NCBI GenBank assembly: GCA_000827495.1
Contig: KN817534.1
Location: 493,590 to 510,159, forward strand
DNA: 16,570 nt
Source: Hypholoma sublateritium FD-334 SS-4
Taxonomy: Eukaryota > Basidiomycota > Agaricomycetes > Agaricales > Strophariaceae
Direction: 5' to 3'
How positions within the stretch are numbered: the stretch's first letter is position 1; every line of letters begins with the position of its first letter. The translations under genes were made by a program, and so were the position numbers. Positions 1 to 8,840 of this stretch are shown in pieces. The notes below the pieces were generated by a model. The model saw only the letters and a list, made by a program, of their open reading frames with translations, made no database searches and was not told where the DNA came from.

Positions 1-152
1 AACATAGTCAATAACATCGAGACCGTGTTGGATAGTGAATTTTTAAAGCATGGATTTTGAGACGCGTCCCATCAATATAGCTAGCTGGATTAAACATAGT
101 CAATAACATCTTGTACAGCGAATTGTCCACGCATGGATTCTGAGACGCGTCC
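1..152. repeat. Two-copy direct repeat, about 92-bp period
   Basis: The 18-mer AACATAGTCAATAACATC occurs at 1-18 and again at 93-110. Each copy is followed by a variable stretch and then a second conserved block, GCATGGATT(T/C)TGAGACGCGTCC, at 48-69 and 131-152. The outer block is exact and the inner block differs at one position, while the DNA between them differs in length (29 bp against 20 bp) and sequence. The first copy begins at base 1, so the array may continue to the left. No coding potential is visible. It may be part of a larger tandem or dispersed repeat. Confidence 0.85.
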
Positions 153-305
153 GGGTCGTCGACCGTCAAGACACTGAAGAGGCGCGGCTAACTCCGCGTC
201 CGCATATTTTTAGCCTTCCTTACTCTTTCACGTCCATCACCTTCGTTCGCTTCGCCAATTCAGACGATTCGCGGAGCAAGGCCGTCCGCGCCGCCAGCTT
301 CCCCG

Positions 306-1719
306 GTGGGGCCAACAACGGCGAGGTGTGAAAGGCGCGCCCCAATGCGTATGCCCTCGACGTCATTGCGCTCTAGACCAGATAACACCTCGTCTTTTGT
401 CCAGTCAAGTCCAAATGAACAAGGCTCTGTTCGTTCTGCACCTTTTGTTCCGCCTGTTCCCTTTAGCGACAACGCTATTCAAGCTATCTTCCTTGCAGAA
501 ACCCGGCTACGAAAAACCCTTGGTCCTGCTGTACTCAAACGTGTGTCAACGGCTATCGAACAGGTTATCAAGGAAATAGAAGACGAGGTCGAAGACGAAA
601 AGATTCTGCTGCCTCGTTCTGTGCCAGTCCCTCGGGGTAGTCTGGATCAACCTGCTCCAGAAGTGCTCAGTTCTTTCCTCTGACGAAATGACATAGCTGC
701 TGACTTGCCTCGTTTGCAGCGCCATAGCCACGCTTCGCTCAATTCGACTGTTTTCGAAGCAATTTCTACCGGATAAACTATCCACGACGAGTTTAGTGGC
801 CGCCGTGCTTCGCCCATCCCTGCTCGCACTATGCCTGGATATGTACGAGGGATGCCCAGGCCAATGACTCCACGCGATATTGATTTCGATGAACAGCGAT
901 TACATTCAACTACACCGCGCGTACAGTTTCCCTCTACAGATGCTTCACCATCTACTGTACTATCAAATACATATCTCCACGGCTAAATTAAGACGTGAAT
1001 CTATTTCATCTGCCGCGAAGTCCTCGCCAAGCACCCCCGTTGCTGTTGCGCCGCTCTTCCTACAACGAAGTGCTAATGGCCGTTATACCGCGGAAGCGGT
1101 GATTCTATTGATTTCGGCGACAGCTCAAATCTCTCTATTCTTGCCCGACGCAGACCAGCTTCGCCTCTGTCAAGTCCGCCATTCCAGCCGATGGCGGTGT
1201 CAACCAGTCGTCCGCTGTCCCGCCCAACAACTCGTAATATGGACTCCTAACCCCAATCATGGGCACAAAAGGAGCCACAGTTCGCACAGTCGGAATAACA
1301 ACTGGACAGTCAACAACGGTGGGACTGTGAACTCGGATTTCCTTGGGTCGCTGATGGATCAGCCCAAATGACCATCGCGCTCTCCTCTCATCGATGGTTA
1401 CAACTATCGCCGCTTTGTCCATCACAGAACTGGCTCCCAGTAGCGAATACAAGGCCCTTTCAACACCTTCACCTTACTTGCTGTACCGGAATCCATCAGT
1501 TCAGAGATTACCCCAGACTCCCCAGAAGAGGCCGCCCTCACTCGCGAAGTCCAACAAAAAGCAGATGCTGCCATGGTTGCTCTCAATAAGAATCTTTCGC
1601 GCGTTAATCTGACCACGAACTACAGCAGTCCGCTTACCGACTCTCAGAGTAGAGTCAGACCTGCTGAAATGCGGCCCATTACTCCGGACGACACTTTATT
1701 AAGAAAACCTTTTATGTAA
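306..1719 (+). pseudogene. Ser/Pro-rich protein gene, frame-broken
   Basis: I do not recognise this protein. Protein-like, Ser/Pro/Arg-rich reading runs along the plus strand but changes frame repeatedly. The pieces are 351-683 (charged stretch with EQVIKEIEDEVEDEK), about 795-985 (TPRDIDFDEQRL), about 1100-1245 (Ser/Pro/Arg-rich), about 1394-1450, and a final frame from 1444 to the TAA at 1717-1719 containing SSEITPDSPEEAALTREVQQ and ending TLLRKPFM. The last piece has a TAG at 1441 just upstream. One intron is plausible, with an acceptor TTTGCAG at about 718 and a TGCTGAC branch-like site before it, but the other frame changes lack clear donor/acceptor pairs. Either the gene is decayed or the sequence carries indels. 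The composition suggests a disordered protein. The start is unknown; 306 is only where the first coherent frame opens. Confidence 0.45.
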
Positions 1720-1849
1720 GTTCATTCAATGTTTATAATACCTAGGCTTGTGAGATGTTGAAGTAAGCGTGTGCAACGGTGCACAACCTACATGCGACTT
1801 TGGTATTTGATCACCGTAGGGATGTCGGATACTCATAAATGAGCTACAT

Positions 1850-2125
1850 ATAGCGTCTCAGTATGCTTTTAGATATTCGTACCAATTCCTGTGTAGCATT
1901 GGTGTAGCACTGATCCTCCGGGGTTGAGCTACGGTATGAATTAGCTGGTCCTGTTTGGGTCCTGTTTACACAGTGTATCAGGGAACAATTGGCTATTGCT
2001 GTATGACTGGACACCGCCCAATCATTATTGTAATTGTGATGGCGTCTTAATACACTGTTGATCACTCGTACCAACTTTCACATAATACCGGTACTCTGGG
2101 AGGGAGCTACGGTATGATTAAGTTG
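1850..2125. repeat. Diverged direct repeat in intergenic DNA
   Basis: Two units of roughly 80-90 bp lie at about 1850-1945 and 2040-2125. Both have a GCGTCT(C/T)A block, then TCGTACCAA(T/C), then the best-conserved core GAGCTACGGTATGA, at 1926-1939 and 2104-2117, followed by AATTAGCTGG or TTAAGTTGG. The spacing is 178-190 bp, so the units have taken up indels. No ORF of note spans them. They look like an old duplication or two copies of a small dispersed element. Confidence 0.6.
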
Positions 2126-2229
2126 GTGCGGCTAAGGTAAGCCTCGCCACGACCACTTAAAAAGTTAGAATAATCATCATATTTGTGACCAATGCGTCAC
2201 TTATAAGCGCCACGCACACAAGGTTTCAC

Positions 2230-2329
2230 CACGCTCAAAAGCCTGGTTCGAACCCGCGCGGCGCCAAAATAACCACGCTCACCACGCTCATACCACGCTC
2301 GCCACGCTCAACCACGCTCGGTCACGCTC
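2230..2329. repeat. CACGCTC heptamer array
   Basis: Seven exact copies of CACGCTC start at 2230, 2274, 2283, 2294, 2303, 2313 and 2323. The last six are spaced 9-11 bp apart and are usually preceded by AC or C. Between the first and second copies is the perfect palindrome GGTTCGAACC, within GGTTCGAACCC at 2245-2255, which resembles a pol III B box or tRNA T-loop. I could not find a matching A box or fold a tRNA. The same heptamer recurs in inverted orientation at 14611-14647. The array is probably part of a transposon end or a dispersed repeat family. Confidence 0.75.
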
Positions 2330-2407
2330 ATTTACCCGTGCCCGTTGAATAGTACAGGACGTCCAAATGAAGTAATTTTCTAAAATAGATGCGTTATGTG
2401 CGTCAAT

Positions 2408-2558
2408 CACGTGCGTGAGACCCTTGATTGACCAATGCGGCCACACGCCGTTGCACGGTTGTGAGTAGCTTGTCCCTGGACCCTGACGGCCATTTTATAC
2501 TGCTTCGCGTTGGCTTCGCGCCTACAGGTCTAATAAGATCTATTATCTATCTCTCAAA
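2408..2558 (+). promoter_or_regulatory. Probable promoter of the PCI-domain gene
   Basis: The 150 bp before the ATG at 2559 contain a CACGTG E-box at 2408-2413, a CCAAT box at 2432-2436 and a TATA-like TTTATA at about 2494-2499. The order and spacing suit a fungal pol II promoter. The start context CTCAAAATGCCG has A at -3, which favours initiation at 2559. The motifs are short and could occur by chance. Confidence 0.4.
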
Positions 2559-4271
2559 ATGCCGATGGATCTCTCGACGTATATCATGCAGCTCAACGAC
2601 GCCATCCCAGCTGAAAATGGGCCAAATCTTGCATACCTCCTTCGTCCGACGAGCCCTCACGGTAAAGAGTTAGTTAAGGAATTCAGGAACCCATCTGTCA
2701 GTGAACGGATTTGCATTCGCGACCCATATCTGATAGTGAATGTCAGCGCGCTACCTTGGGACGGTACGAAGGATGTATGCAATCCCCATGGGATGATATA
2801 GCCATTCAATACGTCCTTGTCTGCACCCATGTGGCAAAAAAAAGATACATCGAGGCATTCAAGGAGGAATCTCAACTCGTATCGTGAGTGTTGAACTCCT
2901 CATTCAATATGATAACCTCAATTTTCAACAGCCAGTTCTTGTCGAAGTTCTTCACCGAAAACCGAGGGTGGACATTACCCGCGCTCTTCTCAATTCTGCG
3001 AGATCTCAGAGATCTTGCCATGGACGTGAGACTCTCGGTTCTATCTGCGTTCTCTTATCATCTAAGAGGAATACCAACAGGCTGACCTTCACGCCAAATA
3101 TAACGGGCAGAAGTGCGAATGCATGGAGGAATCTGCACGAATAATTGCCAAAGCATTTGGCCACTGTATGACTGACAGGTACAAGGCTTTCCGTCACGCC
3201 CATTTGTCTCGAGATTTAGAGGCACCTTCTCGCTACAGGGTTTCACCGCCAGATCAGTCGAGAAAATGGGGTGTTTATTACGTCGTGGGCCTTGTGCTCA
3301 AGAGCTACTTTCGGGTACGTCATCAAAACCGTACCTNGCATGTCATAGTNTCATAGCATTTTCATTAACAGATCAAACGAATCTCCCTTTCAAAAAACAT
3401 CCTTCGAGCTCTAGAGGCGAACAACGATATCCCCCCACTTGAAGCATTCCCAAGGTCACACCAGGTAAGCTGGGTCTCGACAATCCAGTGTCTCTTACAT
3501 GACACGCGAAGGTTACACATAGGTATTACATTGGCATGCTAAGTTTCCTGGATGAAGAATTCGCCAAAGTACGTCCTCTCCTGACCATTTCCACCGCAAA
3601 CTAAGCCGTTATCCTGTGCAGGCTGAAGAGGAACTAACACTTGCTTTCTATAACTGCCTTATCGAAGCACACAGCAACCAAGAGTGCGTCCTTCTTTGCA
3701 CATTTCTACTTGACCAATTCCCATATTACATGCAGGCGCATTCTGGCCTACCTAATTCCGCTCAGGATTCTGAAAGGTCATCTTCCATCCACAGAACTAA
3801 TGAGACGATTCCCTGTCCTGGATGAGATTTTCTCCCCGTTTGTAACAGCGATCCGGAAGGGCAACCTCAAGGCATACGACCAAGCACTAGAAAAATGGGA
3901 ATCGCGCCTCCTAGAGCTCAGCCTATGGCTCTCTCTCGAAAAGGCTAGAGAGCTTTGTCTTCGGGGGCTGTTCCGGAGAATGTGCGTCCTTTTTACTATA
4001 CTAACTTCCATAGTCTCTGACNATTTCGTCTGGCTGCAGGTGGGTAGCCACAGGAAAGGGGACGCGGATACCTATTTCAATGTTCCACACAGCCCTCAAA
4101 GTGTCCGGCACCGATATGACAGAGGAGGAGGCAGAGTGTCTAGTTGCGAATATGATCTACAGGAACTTCATGCGGGGGTATATAAGTCACGAGAAACAGA
4201 TGGTTGTCCTCGCTGCAACAAACACGTTTCCGCGGGCAGTAGATCGACCGTCGCCGCTGACAATGATATGA
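2559..4271 (+). CDS. csn12: PCI-domain protein, Csn12/Thp1/PCID2 family
   Basis: This is a nine-exon gene giving a 430-aa protein with every intron phase consistent. Exons are 2559-2696, 2747-2883, 2932-3025, 3081-3314, 3372-3464, 3512-3568, 3622-3683, 3736-3981 and 4040-4271. Family landmarks are in order: FFTENRGWTLPALFSILRDL near residue 100, RIIAKAFGHCMTDR, WGVYYVVGLVLKSYF, THRYYIGMLSFLDEEFA, ERILAYLIPLRILKGHLPS, and a C-terminal PCI/winged-helix part with PVLDEIFSPFVTAIRKGNL, RIPISMFHTALK and MIYRNFMRGYISHEKQMVV. Relatives act in mRNA export (Thp1/PCID2 in TREX-2) or associate with the COP9 signalosome and Thp3 (Csn12). The full FTENRGW region and the length fit Csn12 best. The PCI domain is expected to bind protein partners and nucleic acid. 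Two of the Ns fall in the intron 3315-3371 and one in 3982-4039, so the protein is unaffected. The gene converges on the GCP-like gene, with 204 bp between the stop codons. Confidence 0.9.
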
Positions 4272-4475
4272 ACGGCACGTCGTAGGCCCTGCTTCTGTAC
4301 GTATTACCTGAATAACTATGCTATGCATGATGGAATTCATGTTTTGTCGTTTTCGCGTGACCCAGGTCACAAACCCGCAGTGTGCTAGTATTTCGTCAAC
4401 ACTTTACCCACTGGTATCATTACACTGAATACAATGGACACGTAAAAAACTCAGCGGCAAGAATAATACTCTGTT

Positions 4476-6497
4476 TCAAATATCCCAATTCTCCAATGCA
4501 AAGGCCAGAACTCCAAAGGTGGGCGCCGCTTCGCTACTTCCACTAGCAAGGCTCTCCACCCCTCGACGGAGGAAGCGAACGAGACTGTCTAATTCAGATG
4601 ACATTTTTTCAAGGCGGCCGTAGAAATCCTCCTCCGAGTTGGTGGACGCTTCAAATGATGGTTCTGGCGGGTCGATGCCAGCGCCTTCCGGTTCTTCATC
4701 GTCGGAGCTGTCGTCGTCCTCCTGAAGGTTCTGCGAAAATCCAATAACGTTCTTCCTGTGGCGTCGTTGGCGCCGACTACGATATTTTTTCATGATAATT
4801 GACTGACGAGAAACGTCGAGGGTGGCCGTTGTGTCACCTGTGAATGCAACAAATCCTTCGCTAAAATGCAGGCACATATCGAGGATAGATACTATGGTTC
4901 TATGAAGGGCAGATGTCTAGAGGATGATATTCGCATTGGGACATGTACATCGCGCGAAAAAACGAGGAACTCACGTTCGGTTTCAGCAGACAAATAAATA
5001 CGCATTTTAGTGCGCTCGAACGATATACAAATTGAAAAAGCGCCGACCGTGAAAGTGTTGTCAACCCAAGTTGCGACGATGTTCTTATTGCCCTGCAATG
5101 CCATTAAGATCTCGCGCACCATGTCGTCTTCGTTGATATATCGCTAACAGCTTGTCAGTTTTGTTCATGAATCTGTCAGGATAATAACATACTTCTGGCT
5201 GCAGCATTGCTTGAGCATCTTGAAATCCGCTTTCTCGGGCCAGAACACGGGCAACAGTGGGACCTGAGTCAAGATATCAGCGGCGTAGGTTAGATGGATC
5301 CCATTGTATCTACTCGCCTAGGGTAGATGGGTTGCCTAAACTGAATCCTGATTCGTCATTTCCATCTATACGCCATTCATTTCTCCAGTATTGTTTGCTT
5401 CGTAATTGCTCAAACTGGCTCCTATGTTCGTAGGTATATGGAGGAATNTTTGCGCTTTTCTCNGAATGGGGCAAGCTTGAAGGTTCAGAATACGGCGACG
5501 AGGACCTCTCATAGTCAGACAATTCGTCGTCATCTTCATCAAGGGCTAGATCGTCCGAATTGAGTGGAGAAAGAGAGGGCGAGCTGTCCCATTCTTCTCT
5601 CTGAGTGTTATCAGAGGCTGTGAATATTCCTTCCCAATGTTCACCCTCAAAGGGTTCTTCAGCTAGGATTTCCGCCCATGTGAGGGTGGCAATCGGGGCC
5701 GGTGGATTTTTGAGGGTGTCCAGATACGTCTTTGCTAACTCCATCGTCCCATCAGTTGGTGGTTGGTTGAGCGCGAGCTAACGGATGAAATGTAAGGGAC
5801 TATATCATCATAGCAAAATATGGTCGAACCAGAAATTGTAGATGATCAGGAATATGCGATGTCTAGACTGTAATGAATATTCAGTGACATGGTACGGGAA
5901 ATTCAGACTTCTTACCTTGATTTCCTGGTCAAGGTCTGTCTCTCGGCTTTGTATATGGTCTTTCAGTGTCTTATACGCTGTTTTGATCGCTTCACTAAGT
6001 ACATCTTTGGAATTGATTCGAGCTTTCAGAGCAAGTCTGTATAGATGGTATTATTATAAACAATCTTTCATTTGAGAGAAATTGTTACTCANCNGTTGAN
6101 ATGTTTGTCTATTACACTCATNTCAACGCCAGNTGTGACCTTGTTGACCGTGGACGTTTCCAGCTGTTTGACAACATNTTCCACCACTTCCTGAAATGAC
6201 TCNCCGTCTATGTCCTTCTCGCTACCTTCTTCCAGAAGACCNGTTATCTGAGATACCAGTGTTTGAATTATGGGCATAAGCCGAGAGCGCGCATGTCTTG
6301 ACTGTGTTCGTATAGAGAATCGTGATTGCGGGCGAGTGGATGCGCTCGATCCCGGGCGCATGGCAGCTGGATGCTGGTCGTGGCGTAGCGTTGGAAGAAA
6401 ACCTCGAGCTGTTCCTTGAAGCAGGTCTGGAGAGGCTGGAGGCTGGACGGACACTGTAGCCCTTCACGGAAAGGTTTGAACTGCTAGAAGGTATCAT
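4476..6497 (-). pseudogene. Gamma-tubulin complex component (GCP5-like), core missing
   Basis: GCP proteins build the gamma-tubulin ring complex that nucleates microtubules at spindle poles. Exons read on the minus strand are about 6497-6093, 6036-5916, 5862-5830 (only 33 bp), 5777-5318, 5263-5193, 5143 to about 5045, and 4916-4476. The N-terminal region is Ser/Arg-rich, followed by HIPDHLQFLLALNQPPTDGT, WAEILAEEPFEGEHWEGIF, the acidic LALDEDDDELSDYE and FSLGNPSTLGPTVARVL. GRIP1 then starts with EDDMVREILMALQGNKNI. The last exon resumes with TSALHRTIVSILDMCLHFSE and ends with MSSELDSLVRFLRRGVESL, which fits the extreme C-terminus of the family. The 600 or so GRIP residues expected in between are absent, with only about 130 bp available. 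A one-base frame slip near 6360 splits the N-terminal region, unless translation starts at ATG 6361. Intron 5317-5264 is GC-AG. GCP5 rather than GCP6 is a guess. Confidence 0.7.
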
Positions 6498-6869
6498 GGC
6501 GATGATGGCATTCTGTCTAGCTTACCAGTGCGAGAGTCGGTTCATATTGCCGTAACGTGTCGTCACAGAAGCACGCGGCTTGTGACCTACGCGTTCAAAC
6601 TTTTCAAACTTCAAAAGTTGTTCAATACTCTTGCAATACCTGTAGTACTTAGTACTTATCACCAACTCAACACCAACTCAGAACTGCCAGAAAACCGAGT
6701 GTTGACTGAGATCAATTTAAATGTAGGTACATCGACAACAAGATACAAGATCGTAAATAATACGTAATACATAAGAAGATTTCGGCCATGACCCTAGTCA
6801 AATAGTCTGCTGTGAGGTCGGCCAGCTCCATTTCCTCCATCCAAATTTTTCCATCCAAAAATATCTTGC
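6498..6869. other. Intergenic: formin 3' flank and GCP-like gene 5' flank
   Basis: This 372-bp gap separates the stop of the formin from the start of the GCP-like gene, both on the minus strand. It should contain the formin 3' UTR and terminator and the GCP-like promoter. I see no clear TATA box. Short tandem repeats occur: AGTACTT twice at 6645-6657, and an 11-bp unit starting CACCAACTCA at 6660 and 6671. No additional gene is supportable. Confidence 0.6.
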
Positions 6870-8538
6870 TCAACGGACGTGGGGTCGGTTCCGGCGCTTG
6901 CCTTCTCTCATCGTGCGTATGGCTTGATCAAGATCGCCACGCCCAGCGGAGCCATTTCTAGAAGCAGGTTGCCCTGAAGGCTTACTTCCGTTTTCATCAC
7001 CATCTTGATGATCCTTTATCTTTTGTACATGCATATGGCCCTGCTTGATACTGCCAATTTCACCAATTACTACCCGTTGGGGAGGTGCCAACGACTTGTC
7101 AAGTTCTCTCATGGAAGGTGTCNTTGACAATTTCAGTCTGGCCTCCGCGTCGTAGACTTCCANTGCACATTTCTGGGNAAATAGATTTACGATCAGANAA
7201 AATCACTCCGAAACAGAATTACATACCTGGAGTGAGGAGGAGAAGGAAGCGATCAAGTTAAAGAAGTCTTCGGGTTTGGGCGCTTCGGGTGAATCTGGAT
7301 TCTCTCCGTAATAAATGAGCANAGAACGGAGCTCCTTGCTCACTACGCCTCCCATGTTCTTCAAAGCATCTACTATCGGTGTTTTTTCAAAGATAAAAGG
7401 CTTCAGGATGATCATGTCAGCAAAAANTNCTGTGCTGAAGGTGCATATTGNAGACACACCTGCATCACTTCAACAAATCGATCGTTGGAAGGTATAGTCA
7501 CCGCCCTGGTATATAGTCCGACTTCTTCTTTGAGTTGTTCCAATCCCGTCACAAGAACATTCACATTTTGTAACGTCGTCTGTACGGAAACTTNAAATGT
7601 CACATGAGTATTAGATCGAGCGTTNATGAACGGAACATACCCCGAGCGGCGGCTTCCAAGCTCGGNAGTTCGTCAACGAAAGTTGCAAGTGACGAGTCTT
7701 TTCTCATGAGNACCCGTGCTAGGTAATGAAGCAAAGTCGGGCATTCAGGTCCACCTTTCGCTGTTCTAGTTTCTTTCATCTAATTTGGGGCTGATTTAGA
7801 TGTCAAAGTTAGCGACGTCAGATGGAACATACCTTCAGGAGAGAATCAAGTTGAAAACCTCGAGCTCCTCCTCGAAANGTTGAGCCATTCAGGGTGTTTC
7901 CGACGACTAAGACAACCTATTTCATGTTAATNGCATTTTCCATGCTGNNCATAGGAAGGTATTCTAACCTGTAGAATTTGTTTGAATTTNGATGAAGTCC
8001 GAAGTTCATGCGACGCGTTTCGAAGGATGTTGAGGTCAGGTCGAATCTCTTCGATATCAAGATCAAGTTTCCGACGATATTGCATACATTCCAGGCGCTC
8101 TCCAAGTCGCGGGATACTCATAATCTAGGGTTTACGTCAACGTTGAAATCAACCTGAAGTAATTAGTGGACCCCACCTGATAAAAGTATTGATCTGCTTT
8201 GGCTAGCTTGCTCACATCTTCGAAGGACTTGATGCGTTCAACCTGTTCGTCGTATTAGATACAATGGTTTATGTGTCGCACATAAAATATGTACCTCTTC
8301 CGAAGTGGGAAGCTGTCTGCTTAGAGCTTTCAGATAATCGACGGACAATCCGACATCATCTATTTCAAGCAACGCTGTGCGGATCTGAGGATAGTCCATT
8401 TTTATACGAGACAACATGATAGCTGATCAGAAAGACAAGTTAGCGGATGCTCCACTTGATTTGAGTTTTCATACCAATATTGCTAGCACGACTGATATCT
8501 AACAAAGTTGTAACATTCTGTCTCTTCGGGTTCATTAT
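6870..8538 (-). pseudogene. Formin (Bni1/SepA type), FH2 and DAD-like tail, 5' truncated
   Basis: Formins nucleate and elongate unbranched actin filaments for polarity and cytokinesis. Minus-strand exons are 8538-8475, 8422-8295, 8242-8177, 8124-7969, 7916-7833, 7779-7642, 7590-7460, about 7430-7227 and 7172-6870. FH2 landmarks in order are QNVTTLLDISRASNIAIMLS, LSVDYLKALSRQLPTSEE, KLAKADQYFYQ, IPRLGERLECMQYRRKLDL, VVLVVGNTLNGSTFRGGARG, FQLDSLLKMKETRTAKGGPE and YYGENPDSPEAPKPEDFF. The tail GDLDQAIRTMREGKRRNR before the TGA resembles an autoinhibitory DAD with its basic patch. The FH2 lasso and knob, FH1 and the N-terminal GTPase-binding/FH3 regions are absent: the sequence stops at the acceptor TTCCCAG just above 8538 and runs into topoisomerase sequence. 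One base seems missing near 7680, and the phase is off by one beside the Ns at about 7427-7430. Without its start it is probably not functional as it stands. Confidence 0.85.
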
Positions 8539-8546
8539 CTGGGAAG

Positions 8547-8687
8547 GAGTATCTCGACGTATTGTTTGAAATTCTTCATCTTGAGCCTTTCGTCATTGAG
8601 ATATACTTTGACGTCCTTGGTGACTCCGGCCATGTCGTACACACATTTTCTAAGAAGGCTGGCTGTGTCCTCGTCGATAGAACCCAT
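8547..8687 (-). pseudogene. DNA topoisomerase II fragment
   Basis: About 47 codons on the minus strand read SIDEDTASLLRKCVYDMAGV, then TKDVKVYLNDERLKMKNF and KQYVEIL. This matches the conserved eukaryotic TOP2 ATPase/transducer stretch, where the family has a (V/A)YD-(I/M)AG motif, then KDVKV(F/Y)LN and (F/Y)-x-x-YV(D/E). No stop interrupts it. On its 3' side it runs within a few bases into the polypyrimidine/acceptor sequence of a formin intron. On its 5' side the composition jumps to very GC-rich DNA at about 8688. No other part of TOP2 is in the window, so this is an isolated gene piece and not an exon of a local gene. Confidence 0.75.
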
Positions 8688-8840
8688 CCCGTCGGCCGGC
8701 GGCGCGCTCGCCGACTCGCCCGTGTCGGCGCACAGCGAGCTGGACGACTCGTCCCGGACGGCGAACCAGAACTTCCGCGGCTCGAACGGCTCGCACTCGC
8801 CGCCGCGCGTAGGGCGGGAGCAGCGCAGCAGGCCCCGCGG
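8688..8840. other. GC-rich segment with coding-like periodicity, origin unknown
   Basis: Nearly every third base here is G or C, and local GC is far above the flanks, as expected of coding DNA with strong codon bias. Two readings share that periodicity. The minus-strand reading (FEPRKFWFAVRDESSSSLCA) is in frame with the topoisomerase fragment. The plus-strand reading (SPVSAHSELDDSSRTANQNF) is not in frame with the lysozyme. I recognise neither. The GH24 active-site region, which should precede the lysozyme part, is not here in any frame. The segment may be a piece of a third gene caught in the patchwork, or part of a diverged lysozyme 5' exon. Confidence 0.45.

Noticed and set aside
2205..2265. 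tRNA gene around GGTTCGAACCC
   Set aside because: I could find no A box, anticodon stem or acceptor pairing that would complete a cloverleaf.
2230..2329. CRISPR-like array
   Set aside because: The repeat is only 7 bp with 2-4 bp between units. The setting is a eukaryotic nuclear genome and there are no spacers or cas genes.
4892..5122. Reading exon 6 of the GCP-like gene straight through to the stop near 4892 as a separate small protein
   Set aside because: It starts inside the GRIP1 motif and becomes non-family sequence after about 5045. The family match resumes after a usable acceptor at 4917.
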